From: Castellaniella sp049673105
GTDB taxonomy: Bacteria > Pseudomonadota > Gammaproteobacteria > Burkholderiales > Burkholderiaceae_B
Assembly (NCBI RefSeq): GCF_049673105.1
Contig: NZ_JBATXG010000002.1
Span: 1 to 11,915, forward strand
Length of the DNA: 11,915 nucleotides
Direction: 5' to 3'
The notes under the pieces are model-generated. The model had not been told where the DNA came from and did not search any database. It saw only the letters and a program-made list of their open reading frames with translations. Position numbers and translations under genes: made by a program. Each line of letters opens with the position of its first letter. The stretch's first letter is position 1. Below, in pieces: positions 1-6,828 of this stretch.

Positions 1-269
1 CTCCTGCGGCAGCCCCGGCTGCTGCCGTGGTGCAAGGCCATCAGGTCAAGGCGCCCATGGTCGGCACCTTCTACCGGGCGCCCAACCCCAATTCGCCTGC
101 CTTCGTCGAGGTCGGCCAGACCGTCAAAGAAGGCGATCCGCTGTGCATCATCGAAGCCATGAAGCTGCTGAACGAGATCGAGGCCGATAAATCCGGCGTG
201 ATCAAGGAAATCCTGGTCGAAAACGGCGAACCCGTCGAATACGGCCAACCCCTGTTCATTATTGCTTAA
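1..269 (+). CDS. accB: Biotin carboxyl carrier protein of acetyl-CoA carboxylase (AccB), 3' part only
   Basis: The gene enters from the left edge, so its start is missing; the visible reading frame runs from base 3 to a TAA at 267-269. It begins in an Ala/Pro-rich linker (PAAAPAAA) typical of the hinge before the biotinyl domain. The rest is a complete biotinyl domain of about 78 residues with the signature PMVGTFYRAP, then EAMKLLNEIEADKSG. The lysine of the EAMK motif (codon 162-164) is the expected biotin attachment site, and the surrounding residues match the E. coli domain closely. AccB carries carboxybiotin between the biotin carboxylase AccC and the carboxyltransferase AccAD, the committed step of fatty acid synthesis in the cytoplasm. 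Only 3 bp separate it from accC. A GTG at base 27 could be mistaken for a start, but the frame is open upstream and the domain needs its linker. Confidence 0.96.
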   Translation, partial: PAAAPAAAVVQGHQVKAPMVGTFYRAPNPNSPAFVEVGQTVKEGDPLCIIEAMKLLNEIEADKSGVIKEILVENGEPVEYGQPLFIIA

Positions 270-272
270 GCC

Positions 273-1619
273 ATGTTTGAAAAAATTCTGATTGCCAATC
301 GCGGGGAAATCGCCCTGCGGGTTCAGCGCGCCTGTCGCGAACTGGGCATCAAGACCGTGGTGGTCCATTCCGAGGCCGACCGCGACGCCAAATATGTGCG
401 GCTGGCCGATGAATCCGTCTGCATCGGCCCCGCTTCGCCGCGCGACAGCTATCTGAACATGCCGGCCCTGATCTCGGCGGCGGAAGTCACCGACGCAGAG
501 GCCATCCACCCCGGCTACGGCTTCCTGTCGGAAAATGCCGATTTTGCGGAACGCGTGGAAAAAAGCGGTTTCGTCTTTATCGGCCCGCGCCCCGAAAGCA
601 TTCGTATCATGGGCGACAAGGTCAGTGCCAAACAGGCCATGATCGCCGCCGGCGTGCCGGTCGTGCCCGGCTCGGGCGGCGCGCTGCCCGACGACCCGGC
701 TGAAATCCAGCGGATTGCCGAAACTGTCGGCTACCCCGTGATCATCAAGGCTGCCGGCGGCGGCGGCGGGCGCGGCATGCGCGTCGTCTACGAGGCCGGG
801 GCGCTGATCAATGCGGTGGCCATGACCCGCACCGAAGCCGGGGTTGCTTTCAACAACCCCGAGGTCTACCTGGAAAAATACCTGGAAAATCCTCGCCACA
901 TCGAGATCCAGATCTTGGCCGATGGCGAGGGCAAGGCGGTCTGGCTGGGCGAGCGCGATTGCTCGATGCAGCGTCGCCACCAGAAAGTCATCGAAGAAGC
1001 CCCGGCGCCGGGTATCGACCGCGATCTGATCGCGCATATCGGCGAACGCTGCGCCGAGGCCTGCCGCCAGATGCGGTATCGTGGCGCCGGCACCTTTGAA
1101 TTTCTGTACGAGAACGGGGAATTCTTCTTCATCGAAATGAACACCCGGATTCAGGTCGAACATACCGTCACCGAGATGATCACGGGGCTGGATCTGGTGC
1201 AGTGGCAGATCCGCATTGCCGCCGGGGAAAAATTCACCCTGCGTCAGCGCGATATCCATCTGCATGGGCATGCCATCGAATGCCGCATCAATGCCGAAGA
1301 TCCGCATAAATTCACGCCCAGTCCGGGCAAGGTCACCAACTGGCATGTGCCGGGCGGCCCTGGGGTGCGGATGGATTCCCACGTGTTCACCGGCTATACG
1401 GTGCCGCCGTATTACGACTCGATGGTGGCCAAGCTCATCACCTATGGCGATGATCGGCATCAGGCGCTGGTCCGCATGGACATCGCGCTGTCAGAGATGA
1501 TCGTCGAGGGGATCCGCACCAATATTCCCTTGCACCGCGAATTGCTGCAGGACGAGAATTTCGTCAAGGGCGGTACCAGCATTCACTACCTGGAACACAA
1601 ACTGGCCCAGCGGTCGTAA
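273..1619 (+). CDS. accC: Biotin carboxylase subunit of acetyl-CoA carboxylase (AccC)
   Basis: 448 residues, one fewer than E. coli AccC, and alignable by eye almost without gaps from the N-terminal MFEKILIANRGEIALRV on. It carboxylates the biotin on AccB using ATP and bicarbonate. Visible landmarks are the N-terminal biotin-carboxylase fold (1-114), MGDK around K116, and the ATP-grasp glycine-rich loop KAAGGGGGRGMR starting at K159. ERDCSMQRRHQK with its catalytic lysine near 238 follows, then FFIEMNTRIQVEH with the metal-binding glutamates and Asn at about 276-290 and Arg292, and the C-terminal domain with ECRINAEDP (Arg338). E. coli has EHPVTE where this protein has EHTVTE, a minor change. 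No clear Shine-Dalgarno precedes the ATG three bases after the accB stop, which suggests translational coupling to accB. All catalytic residues I could locate are present, so it should be active. Confidence 0.98.
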   Translation: MFEKILIANRGEIALRVQRACRELGIKTVVVHSEADRDAKYVRLADESVCIGPASPRDSYLNMPALISAAEVTDAEAIHPGYGFLSENADFAERVEKSGFVFIGPRPESIRIMGDKVSAKQAMIAAGVPVVPGSGGALPDDPAEIQRIAETVGYPVIIKAAGGGGGRGMRVVYEAGALINAVAMTRTEAGVAFNNPEVYLEKYLENPRHIEIQILADGEGKAVWLGERDCSMQRRHQKVIEEAPAPGIDRDLIAHIGERCAEACRQMRYRGAGTFEFLYENGEFFFIEMNTRIQVEHTVTEMITGLDLVQWQIRIAAGEKFTLRQRDIHLHGHAIECRINAEDPHKFTPSPGKVTNWHVPGGPGVRMDSHVFTGYTVPPYYDSMVAKLITYGDDRHQALVRMDIALSEMIVEGIRTNIPLHRELLQDENFVKGGTSIHYLEHKLAQRS

Positions 1620-1627
1620 GGCAAGGC

Positions 1628-2542
1628 ATGCGCGAACTGGTGCTCAACTGCAGACAGGACCAGGCGGAAGCCTGGTCGGACGCGCTCTTGGATGCGGGCG
1701 CCTTGTCGGTGTCGGTCGAAGACGCCGATGGCGATACGGATCAGGAACAGGCGCTGTTCGGCGAGCCCGGTACCGAACCGGAAACCTTGGCCTGGCAGCG
1801 CAATCGCTTGGTCGCCCTGTTAGCTGATGGCGATGATCCCGCCCACTTGCTGGCGGCGCTGGATGGCCTGGTCGGGCCGGCTCCGGTCGACGGCGACTGG
1901 CAGCTGCGTGATGTGCCGGATGCCGACTGGGTGCGTTTGACGCAATCGCAGTTCGGGCCGATTACGGTGGGCGATCGCATCTGGATCGTGCCCAGCTGGC
2001 ACCGCGAAGACACCGGCTTGCCGCCTGTCGGCAGGCAAGACGGCATCGTCCGCATCGAACTCGACCCCGGCCTGGCCTTTGGCACGGGCAGTCACCCCAC
2101 CACGCATCTGTGTCTGGAATGGCTGGCTGCCAACCTTCAGGGCGGCGAGACCGTGCTGGATTACGGCTGCGGTTCCGGCATCCTGGCCATCGCAGCGCGT
2201 CTGCTGGGGGCTGGCACTACCTACGGGGTGGATATCGACGACCAGGCTGTAATGTCGACAGCACAGAATGCCGCCGTCAATCAGGTTCAGGTGCAAGCCT
2301 GTCTGCCCGATGCCTTGCCGGAAGGCACCAGTCAGATCGTCGTCGCCAACATCCTGTCCAATCCCCTGAAGATTCTGGCGCCCATGCTGTCGTCGCGGGT
2401 CGCGTCCGGTGGCTATCTGGTCCTGTCCGGTGTGCTGGAGCGTCAGGCCGACGAAGTCGCCCAGGCCTATGCGCCCTGGCTGCCGATGCAGGTGTGGGCG
2501 ACCCGGGACGGTTGGGTCTGTCTTGCCGGGTGCAAGGCCTGA
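1628..2542 (+). CDS. prmA: Ribosomal protein L11 methyltransferase (PrmA)
   Basis: 304 residues, close to the roughly 290-300 of the family. PrmA trimethylates lysines and the N-terminus of ribosomal protein L11 using S-adenosylmethionine. The N-terminal L11-recognition domain covers about residues 1-115. The catalytic half shows DPGLAFGTGSHPTT (146-159), the SAM-binding motif I VLDYGCGSGILAIAA (176-190), the acidic loop VDIDD (201-205) that should hold the SAM ribose, and the NILSNPL motif IV (241-247), all diagnostic of PrmA. The start at 1628 follows accC by 8 bp, with an AAGG just upstream as a modest ribosome site. The accC-prmA pairing is usual in betaproteobacteria and puts it in the acc operon. 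Long open frames on the opposite strand here are high-GC shadows. Confidence 0.97.
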   Translation: MRELVLNCRQDQAEAWSDALLDAGALSVSVEDADGDTDQEQALFGEPGTEPETLAWQRNRLVALLADGDDPAHLLAALDGLVGPAPVDGDWQLRDVPDADWVRLTQSQFGPITVGDRIWIVPSWHREDTGLPPVGRQDGIVRIELDPGLAFGTGSHPTTHLCLEWLAANLQGGETVLDYGCGSGILAIAARLLGAGTTYGVDIDDQAVMSTAQNAAVNQVQVQACLPDALPEGTSQIVVANILSNPLKILAPMLSSRVASGGYLVLSGVLERQADEVAQAYAPWLPMQVWATRDGWVCLAGCKA

Positions 2543-2549
2543 CCCCCGC

Positions 2550-2554
2550 AGGAG
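2550..2554 (+). promoter_or_regulatory. Shine-Dalgarno (AGGAG) fixing the start of the zinc-ribbon gene
   Basis: AGGAG ends 5 bp before the ATG at 2560. The frame is open for 450 bases upstream, through the prmA coding region, so frame length alone would misplace the start. This site and the conserved Cys-rich N-terminus immediately after 2560 settle it. Confidence 0.8.
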
Positions 2555-2559
2555 AGGGC

Positions 2560-3537
2560 ATGGACCTGACCACGCGTTGTCCGCAGTGCGGCACGGTTTT
2601 CCAAGCCAGCCTGTCGGATTTGCAGCTGCGCAAGGGCTATATCCGCTGTGTGCAGTGCTCGCATATTTTTGACGGCTATGCCGAAGTCGTGTCCGACGCG
2701 TCGGACGCGGCGGCGCCATTCATACCCCCTCCGGCAACTCAGGATCCGACCCCGAACTCTGCGGCGGATGCTTCGCCTCTATCGATCGACGCCGCGGAAT
2801 ATGCGGCGGCTCCCCAGGTGTTTCGCTCTGGTCGCAGTATGGTCGAACCGGATACCGAGCCGACCATCGGCTATGGTGATTTTCGGGCGGAGCCGCCGAT
2901 CCAGGATCCCAATCGGCCTGCGCCCTTTGTGGTCGAAGCACGGCCCGGACGCATCAGTCAGGGCGGAACCGCCGCGCCTTTATTGCGCCAGAACGAGGCG
3001 CCGTCCTGGTGGTCGGGGGTCCTCCGTTTGCTGGCCCGCCTGCTGTTGCTGGTGCTGATCGGGTTGCTGGGCGGCCAGTTGCTGTATGTGTACCGCGCTC
3101 AGCTGGCGCAGGCCATTCCGGCCACGCGGCCCTGGCTGGAGCAGGCCTGCGTGCCGCTGCGCTGTCAGGTGCCCTATGCTCGCGATCTGGCGCGGCTGGT
3201 CATCACGGGGTCCGCGCTGAAGATCCAGGATGATCTGCCCAACGCGCGTGCGTCGGGTGCGGATTCCGCTGCATCGCCTTCTCCGCAACGGTTTATTTTG
3301 CAGGCGACGCTGCGCAATCAGTCCGAGCATGCGCAGGAATGGCCGACGCTGGTGCTGGATCTCAAGGATGCCGCCGGCACCTTGCTGGTGCGGCGCAATG
3401 TGGCCCCTGGCGAATATCTGGGGGCCGAACTCGCCCAGCGCCCCTTTGCCGCTCGTGCTGAAGTGCTGATCCAGGTACCGCTGACCCTCGATGGTCTGCG
3501 GATCAATGGGTATCAGCTCGATCTGTTCTACCCCTGA
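2560..3537 (+). CDS. Zinc-ribbon, single-pass membrane protein of the DUF3426 type
   Basis: 325 residues from the ATG at 2560, placed by a strong AGGAG and by the N-terminal finger. The finger is RCPQCGTVF...RCVQCSHIF with cysteines 7, 10, 30 and 33, the MJ0042/zinc-ribbon type domain seen at the N-terminus of many proteobacterial proteins. A Pro/Ala/Asp-rich, poorly conserved linker follows (about 45-147). One strongly hydrophobic helix (about 154-178) follows a WW pair, and then comes a C-terminal domain of the DUF3426 kind (about 179-325) containing ATLRNQSEHAQEWPTLVL and ending LDLFYP. A cytoplasmic zinc ribbon and periplasmic C-terminal domain is the natural topology, an inference from the single helix. 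The gene follows prmA by 17 bp and precedes the kinase by 12 bp. The molecular role of this family is not known to me; a redox- or metal-sensing anti-sigma-like role would be a guess. Confidence 0.9.
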   Translation: MDLTTRCPQCGTVFQASLSDLQLRKGYIRCVQCSHIFDGYAEVVSDASDAAAPFIPPPATQDPTPNSAADASPLSIDAAEYAAAPQVFRSGRSMVEPDTEPTIGYGDFRAEPPIQDPNRPAPFVVEARPGRISQGGTAAPLLRQNEAPSWWSGVLRLLARLLLLVLIGLLGGQLLYVYRAQLAQAIPATRPWLEQACVPLRCQVPYARDLARLVITGSALKIQDDLPNARASGADSAASPSPQRFILQATLRNQSEHAQEWPTLVLDLKDAAGTLLVRRNVAPGEYLGAELAQRPFAARAEVLIQVPLTLDGLRINGYQLDLFYP

Positions 3538-3540
3538 GGA
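3536..3540 (+). promoter_or_regulatory. Shine-Dalgarno (GAGGA) favouring the ATG at 3550
   Basis: GAGGA overlaps the stop of the preceding gene. It is 9 bp from the ATG at 3550 but only 3 bp from the in-frame TTG at 3544, so the ATG is the better start. Confidence 0.6.
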
Positions 3541-3549
3541 TATTTGTTC

Positions 3550-4503
3550 ATGACCCCCAACCAGGATGTGCTGATTTGTGGTTCCATCGCTTTCGATACG
3601 ATCGCCGTATTCGAGGGCCATTTTCGCGACCACATTCTGTCGGACAACATCAAATCCCTGAGCGTGTCTTTTTTTGTGCCGACGTTGCGCAAAGAATTCG
3701 GCGGTTGCGCCGGCAATATCGCCTACAACCTGAAGCTCTTGGGTGGGCGCCCCGTCCCCGTCGGGACGGTCGGCCAGGATGCCGACGATTATCTGCAACG
3801 CTTGCGCGATCTGCAGATTGATTCCAGTCTGGTGCGGGTGCTGCCGGACGCCTATACAGCGCAGTGCTACATCACCACCGATCTGGACAGCAATCAGATC
3901 GCATCCTTCCATCCCGGCGCCATGCTGCGTTCGGCTGAAAACGATCTGACCGGCCGCGCCGCCGGCTGGGCCATCGTCTCGCCCGACTCAAAGGAAGGCA
4001 TGTTCGCCCATGCGGAACGCTTGCATGCGGCAGGCATCCCCTTTGTCTTTGACCTGGGCCAGGCCATGCCCCTGTTCGACGGCGACGACCTGCGTCGCAT
4101 GATTGCGATGGCCAGCATGTTGACCGCCAACGATTACGAGGCCAGTATCATCGAAGATCGCATGGGGCAGTCTATGCCGACTATCGCTGCGGGTTTGCAG
4201 GCGGTCGTCGTCACCCGAGGCGAGCGGGGCTCGACGCTGTATGCCCAGGGCGAACAGATGGATATTGCGCCGGTGCCGGCCAGCCAGATTGTGGACCCGA
4301 CCGGCTGTGGCGATGCCCATCGTGCGGGACTGCTGTATGGTCTGGTAAACAGCTGGTCCCTGCGGGATGCCTGCTGCTTGGCGAACGTCATGGGCAGTTT
4401 TAAAATCGCTAGTCAGGGTCCGCAGAATCACCACCCGTCTCGTGATCAAATTGTCGCGACGCTGCATCGTCACTACGGTATCGATGCAGGCGGTCTCGCC
4501 TGA
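3550..4503 (+). CDS. PfkB (ribokinase)-family sugar or nucleoside kinase
   Basis: 317 residues from the ATG at 3550; an in-frame TTG six bases upstream is too close to the ribosome site. The fold is ribokinase-like. The N-terminal GSIAFDTIA and the PfkB signature 1 region GGCAGNIAYNLKLLGG (from residue 51) bind substrate. NDYE (194-197) is the NxxE metal/phosphate motif. VVVTRGERGS is the usual strand before the nucleotide site, and signature 2 is DPTGCGDAHRAG (249-260) with D255 as the expected catalytic base. The canonical form is D-x-x-G-A-G-D, so Cys253 replaces the usual alanine. The long beta-lid region FRDHILSDNIKSLSVSFFVP recalls broad-specificity nucleoside (adenosine/guanosine/inosine) kinases of the family, including those known from Burkholderia and methanogens. 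The exact substrate cannot be read from sequence. It is the fifth gene of the acc train. Confidence 0.9.
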   Translation: MTPNQDVLICGSIAFDTIAVFEGHFRDHILSDNIKSLSVSFFVPTLRKEFGGCAGNIAYNLKLLGGRPVPVGTVGQDADDYLQRLRDLQIDSSLVRVLPDAYTAQCYITTDLDSNQIASFHPGAMLRSAENDLTGRAAGWAIVSPDSKEGMFAHAERLHAAGIPFVFDLGQAMPLFDGDDLRRMIAMASMLTANDYEASIIEDRMGQSMPTIAAGLQAVVVTRGERGSTLYAQGEQMDIAPVPASQIVDPTGCGDAHRAGLLYGLVNSWSLRDACCLANVMGSFKIASQGPQNHHPSRDQIVATLHRHYGIDAGGLA

Positions 4504-4536
4504 TTCATTGTTATTTGCCATTACGGGAGTCCTTTC

Positions 4537-5034
4537 ATGGCGATCCGCAGTTTTTCTCTTTCATCCCGCGCCCTGCGCCTGACGGCGGTGACGGGGCTTT
4601 CCTTGTCCTTGCTGGTGTTGGCGGGCTGCGCCAACCAGTCGGCGTCGGGGTCCGTCTATACCTATGGCCAGGCTCAGCAGGAACAGGTCGTGCGCTATGG
4701 CACGGTCGTGTCCGTGCGCTCGGTCATCATTCAGTCCGATAAATCGTCTGGCGTCGGCGCTTTAGCCGGCGGTGCCTTGGGCGGCGTGGCCGGGAGCGCG
4801 ATCGGCGGCGGACGCGGCCAGATCCTGACGTCCATCGGCGGTGCCTTGCTGGGCGGATTGGCGGGTAATGCCGTCGAAAATCAGGTCAACAAGACCCAGG
4901 GCCTGGAAATCACAGTGCGCCTGGACAATGGCGAGACCCGCGTGATTGCGCAGGCCAACGACATTGCGCTCAGTTCGGGCCAGCGGGTGCAGGTCATCAG
5001 CGGCGGCGGCCCTACCCGCGTCGTGCCGATGTAA
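4537..5034 (+). CDS. Glycine-zipper outer-membrane lipoprotein (SlyB/Pcp type)
   Basis: 165 residues. The signal peptide is lipoprotein type: positive N-terminus with three arginines, a hydrophobic stretch at 12-29, and the lipobox LAGC with Cys31 as the lipidated residue. No Asp follows the Cys, so outer-membrane sorting is expected. Residues 72-112 form a Gly/Ala-rich glycine zipper (GALAGGALGGVAGSAIGGG, then IGGALLGGLAG), the two-helix membrane hairpin shared by SlyB, the Pcp lipoprotein and relatives. The C-terminal part (about 120-165, LEITVRLDNGETRVIAQAND) is a small beta domain common in this family. GGGAG at 4525-4529 lies 7 bp before the ATG and supports the start. The gap of 33 bp to the kinase is wider than elsewhere in the train, so a separate promoter is possible. 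The role is probably envelope integrity, by family analogy. Confidence 0.92.
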   Translation: MAIRSFSLSSRALRLTAVTGLSLSLLVLAGCANQSASGSVYTYGQAQQEQVVRYGTVVSVRSVIIQSDKSSGVGALAGGALGGVAGSAIGGGRGQILTSIGGALLGGLAGNAVENQVNKTQGLEITVRLDNGETRVIAQANDIALSSGQRVQVISGGGPTRVVPM

Positions 5035-5051
5035 TCGGCGTCACACGCCGA
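5035..5051. terminator. Small hairpin between two convergent stop codons
   Basis: TCGGCGT, a 3-base loop CAC, then ACGCCGA form a perfect 7-bp stem directly after the lipoprotein stop and overlapping the stop of the convergent yggT-type gene. There is no T run on either side, so it is at best a weak bidirectional terminator. Confidence 0.35.
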
Positions 5052-5607
5052 ATGTCGAAAACGCCAGGTGGTTCAGGATCATCATGACCACCTGGGCCAC
5101 CACCAGCAAGACCAGCGGCGATAGATCCAGCCCCCCCATGCGGGGCAGGATGCGCCGGATGGGATCCAGCAGCGGCGCGGTCAGGGTGTAGAGCACCGGC
5201 ATGACCGGGGACAGCGGATTGATCCAGGACAGCACAGCCTGGATCAAGGTGATCCACACAATCACATTGAACAGCCATTTCAGGCCCACCAGCAGCCCGG
5301 TCAGCAGCACCGAGCCGATGGCGGATGCCGGCGGCAACAGACCGCCCATGGTAATCAGCCAGGTCAGCAGCAGATAGACCATGGCCGTGATCCAGCAGGC
5401 CAGGATGCTGGGCCAGTCAAAGCGCCCGCTGACAGGGACAATGCGCCGGATAGGCTGCACCAGCCAGTCGGTGACGCGCAGAATGGCCTGGGAATACGGG
5501 TTGAATGGATGCAGGCGGATTGCAAAAATCCAGGCTCGTAGAATCAGGGCGATGCCAAAGAGCGAAAAGACGATATCAATCAGGAAAAGCAGGATGTCGC
5601 GGACCAT
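5041..5607 (-). CDS. YggT-family integral membrane protein with two YggT repeats
   Basis: 188 residues, mostly hydrophobic, with about four membrane segments (near 5-28, 67-88, 97-125 and 165-185). The protein contains the YggT unit twice. The first copy has FNPYSQAILRVTDWLVQPIRRIVP followed by DWPSIL. The second has INPLSPVMPVLYTLTAPLLDPIRRILP followed by DLSPLV. The repeated PIRR-(I/L)-x-P signature is diagnostic. YggT proteins occur across bacteria and plastids, and in some they are linked to osmotic or membrane protein functions; the precise role is not settled. It converges on the glycine-zipper lipoprotein gene with a 6-bp gap. The ribosome site is weak (GAG a few bases upstream of the ATG complement at 5605-5607). 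A poor promoter-like pair (TTGCCG, 18 bp, GACAAT on the minus strand) lies upstream, but I do not rely on it. Confidence 0.93.
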   Translation of the reverse strand: MVRDILLFLIDIVFSLFGIALILRAWIFAIRLHPFNPYSQAILRVTDWLVQPIRRIVPVSGRFDWPSILACWITAMVYLLLTWLITMGGLLPPASAIGSVLLTGLLVGLKWLFNVIVWITLIQAVLSWINPLSPVMPVLYTLTAPLLDPIRRILPRMGGLDLSPLVLLVVAQVVMMILNHLAFSTFGV

Positions 5608-5734
5608 GCGGTGCTCACAAATGGCATGAAGTAGGCCATTGTCGCATTAGCGCAAAAGAAGCGGCAAGCGGGCCGCGTATGGATTCGATACCGACCCCGA
5701 TGAGGCCGCATTGAATCATGGGAAACCCATATGC

Positions 5735-5771
5735 ATTCGGGCAAAAGACCTGGGTGGTCTTTTGCCCGAAT
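5735..5771. terminator. Perfect 16-bp hairpin, probable terminator of the H1-like gene
   Basis: Bases 5735-5750 and 5756-5771 are exact reverse complements (right arm GGTCTTTTGCCCGAAT) with a 5-base loop TGGGT. It lies about 50 bases downstream of the leftward H1-like stop. The T4 run sits inside the right arm and the matching A4 run inside the left arm, so it reads the same on both strands and could stop transcription in both directions. No free U tail follows the full stem, so the termination mode is uncertain. Confidence 0.65.
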
Positions 5772-5776
5772 AACGA

Positions 5777-5797
5777 CGCCGGGCAGAGCTCCCGGCG
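5777..5797. terminator. GC-rich hairpin just after the H1-like stop
   Basis: CGCCGGG (5777-5783) pairs with CCCGGCG (5791-5797) across a 7-base loop, 23 bases beyond the end of the leftward H1-like gene and 5 bases from the 16-bp hairpin. There is no T run of its own; it may work together with the neighbouring hairpin or protect the mRNA end. Confidence 0.4.
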
Positions 5798-5819
5798 CCG
5801 GTTGATGCCGATTGCCTGC

Positions 5820-6593
5820 TTAGGGGCGACCGCCTAGGGGGAACGGCCAGCTGCCCCCCGGGTTGGTGTCGGTACGGGCCGCGGAGGCGGTGGCGGCAGG
5901 CTTGCTGGCCGCTTTCTTCACGGCAGCGGTTTTGCTGGCAGCGGGTTTCTTTGCCGCAGCAGCCTTGGCAGCAGGCGCTTTTGCCGCCGGTTTGGCGGCT
6001 GCTTTCGCGGGCGTTTTTTTCGCTGCGACCGCTTTGCTGGCGGCGGGCTTGCTGGCGGCTGCCTTTTTCACGGGAGCCGCCTTGGCAGCGGTCTTTTTCG
6101 CTGCGGGTTTAGCAGCAGCTTTTTTAGCAGCGGGTTTGGCGGCTGCCTTTTTCGCTGCGGGTTTTGCTGCGGCTTTGGCCGTTGCAGGCTTTGCGGCTGC
6201 CTTTTTCACGGCAGCTGTTTTGGCAGCGGGGGCTTTGGCGGCGGCAGGCTTTTTAGCAGCAGCGGCTTTGGCAGCAGGTTTCTTTGCGGCGGGCTTGGCT
6301 GGCGCGGCTTTCTTGGCGGCGGGTTTGGCCGCGGCGGTTTTCGTTGCAGCGGGTTTGGTTGCCGCCTTTTTCACTGCCGGCTTGGCTGCTGCTTTGGCGG
6401 CAGGTTTTGCTGCAGTTTTGGCGACCGGCTTGGCCGCCGGTTTGGCGGCGGCTTTGGTCGTCGTGGCTTTGGCTGCGACAGCCGGCTTTGCAGCTGCCTT
6501 GGGGGCGGCTTTTTTGCTGGCGGCAGATTTGGCGGGGGTTTTGGCGGAGACGGGTTTTGCGGGTGAGGCTGCGGCTTTCTTGGCGGTTGCCAT
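5820..6593 (-). CDS. Histone H1-like, lysine/alanine/proline-rich nucleoid protein
   Basis: 257 residues from the ATG complement at 6591-6593, set by an AAGGAG 7 bp upstream; a longer frame starting 54 bases earlier has no such site. The protein is almost entirely Ala, Lys and Pro in short KPAAK-type units resembling the C-terminal tail of eukaryotic histone H1. I count 62 lysines, a single acidic residue (D242), and no aromatic residue before W249. The last 17 residues differ sharply: lysine-free and ending NPGGSWPFPLGGRP. It should bind DNA non-specifically through charge and help organise the nucleoid. The closest known relatives are the Bordetella H1 homologue BpH1 and AlgP-type proteins. 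Repeat number in such genes varies between strains. The residue pattern, not the length, identifies it. The opposite strand is also open throughout, an artefact of the Ala/Lys codons. Confidence 0.93.
   Translation of the reverse strand: MATAKKAAASPAKPVSAKTPAKSAASKKAAPKAAAKPAVAAKATTTKAAAKPAAKPVAKTAAKPAAKAAAKPAVKKAATKPAATKTAAAKPAAKKAAPAKPAAKKPAAKAAAAKKPAAAKAPAAKTAAVKKAAAKPATAKAAAKPAAKKAAAKPAAKKAAAKPAAKKTAAKAAPVKKAAASKPAASKAVAAKKTPAKAAAKPAAKAPAAKAAAAKKPAASKTAAVKKAASKPAATASAARTDTNPGGSWPFPLGGRP
6093..6173 (-). repeat. Three exact tandem AAAKPAAKK units in the H1-like protein
   Basis: Residues 141-167 are three back-to-back copies of the nine-residue unit AAAKPAAKK. At DNA level the 27-bp copies differ at several third positions. 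They are the most regular part of a protein built throughout from related KPAAK units and a likely place for length variation by slippage or recombination. Confidence 0.8.
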
Positions 6594-6600
6594 TGTCGGG

Positions 6601-6606
6601 CTCCTT
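6601..6606 (-). promoter_or_regulatory. Shine-Dalgarno (AAGGAG) of the H1-like gene
   Basis: On the minus strand AAGGAG ends 7 bp before the ATG. It is the strongest ribosome site in the window, consistent with an abundant nucleoid protein, and it decides the start. Confidence 0.8.
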
Positions 6607-6683
6607 AAGGCAAAAGGAAACGTCCACCCATTTGATATAACCCCCACGTCAGGTGCGGCTCATCTCAAATGGCGCAGGCGTGC

Positions 6684-6699
6684 AATATCATGAATATCA
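6684..6699. repeat. Short direct repeat upstream of the H1-like gene
   Basis: AATATCA occurs twice, 2 bp apart, giving an AT-rich patch around a CATG core in otherwise GC-rich DNA, about 90-110 bp upstream of the H1-like start. It could be part of the promoter or a regulator site. Nothing else proves this. The surrounding intergenic stretch 6594-6828 (235 bp) holds no gene I can support. Confidence 0.3.
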
Positions 6700-6828
6700 C
6701 ACGCATTCAAGTCTATCCGAAGGTGTGTGGGCTTCCAAGCACTGATGACGCTGAGGCGGCCTTTATCCCGCTACTGGATTGCGCTTTGTCTCGAAAAAGT
6801 CGCGTTTCTTTCTTTTTGGCAGGGTGCT

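Noticed and set aside
2110..2559. In-frame open extension upstream of the zinc-ribbon gene, inside prmA
   Set aside because: It overlaps the conserved prmA catalytic domain in another frame, and the true start at 2560 has AGGAG and a conserved finger directly after it.
1820..2719. 299-codon minus-strand frame across prmA
   Set aside because: Antisense shadow of a confidently assigned gene, with low-complexity Arg/Gln/His composition and no start site.
5640..5720. Possible tRNA-like arm (GGATTCGATACC) in the gap between the YggT and H1-like genes
   Set aside because: The T-loop-like word is not flanked by a 5-bp stem, and no acceptor or anticodon arms could be found on either strand.
5863..6693. 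276-codon open frame opposite the H1-like gene, coding for a hydrophobic Ala/Phe/Leu-rich protein
   Set aside because: It is the mirror of Ala, Lys and Pro codons (GCN/AAR/CCN read backwards give Gly/Cys/Ser, Phe/Leu and similar), which rarely contain stops. It has no ribosome site, while the minus-strand frame has a strong one and a known protein pattern.
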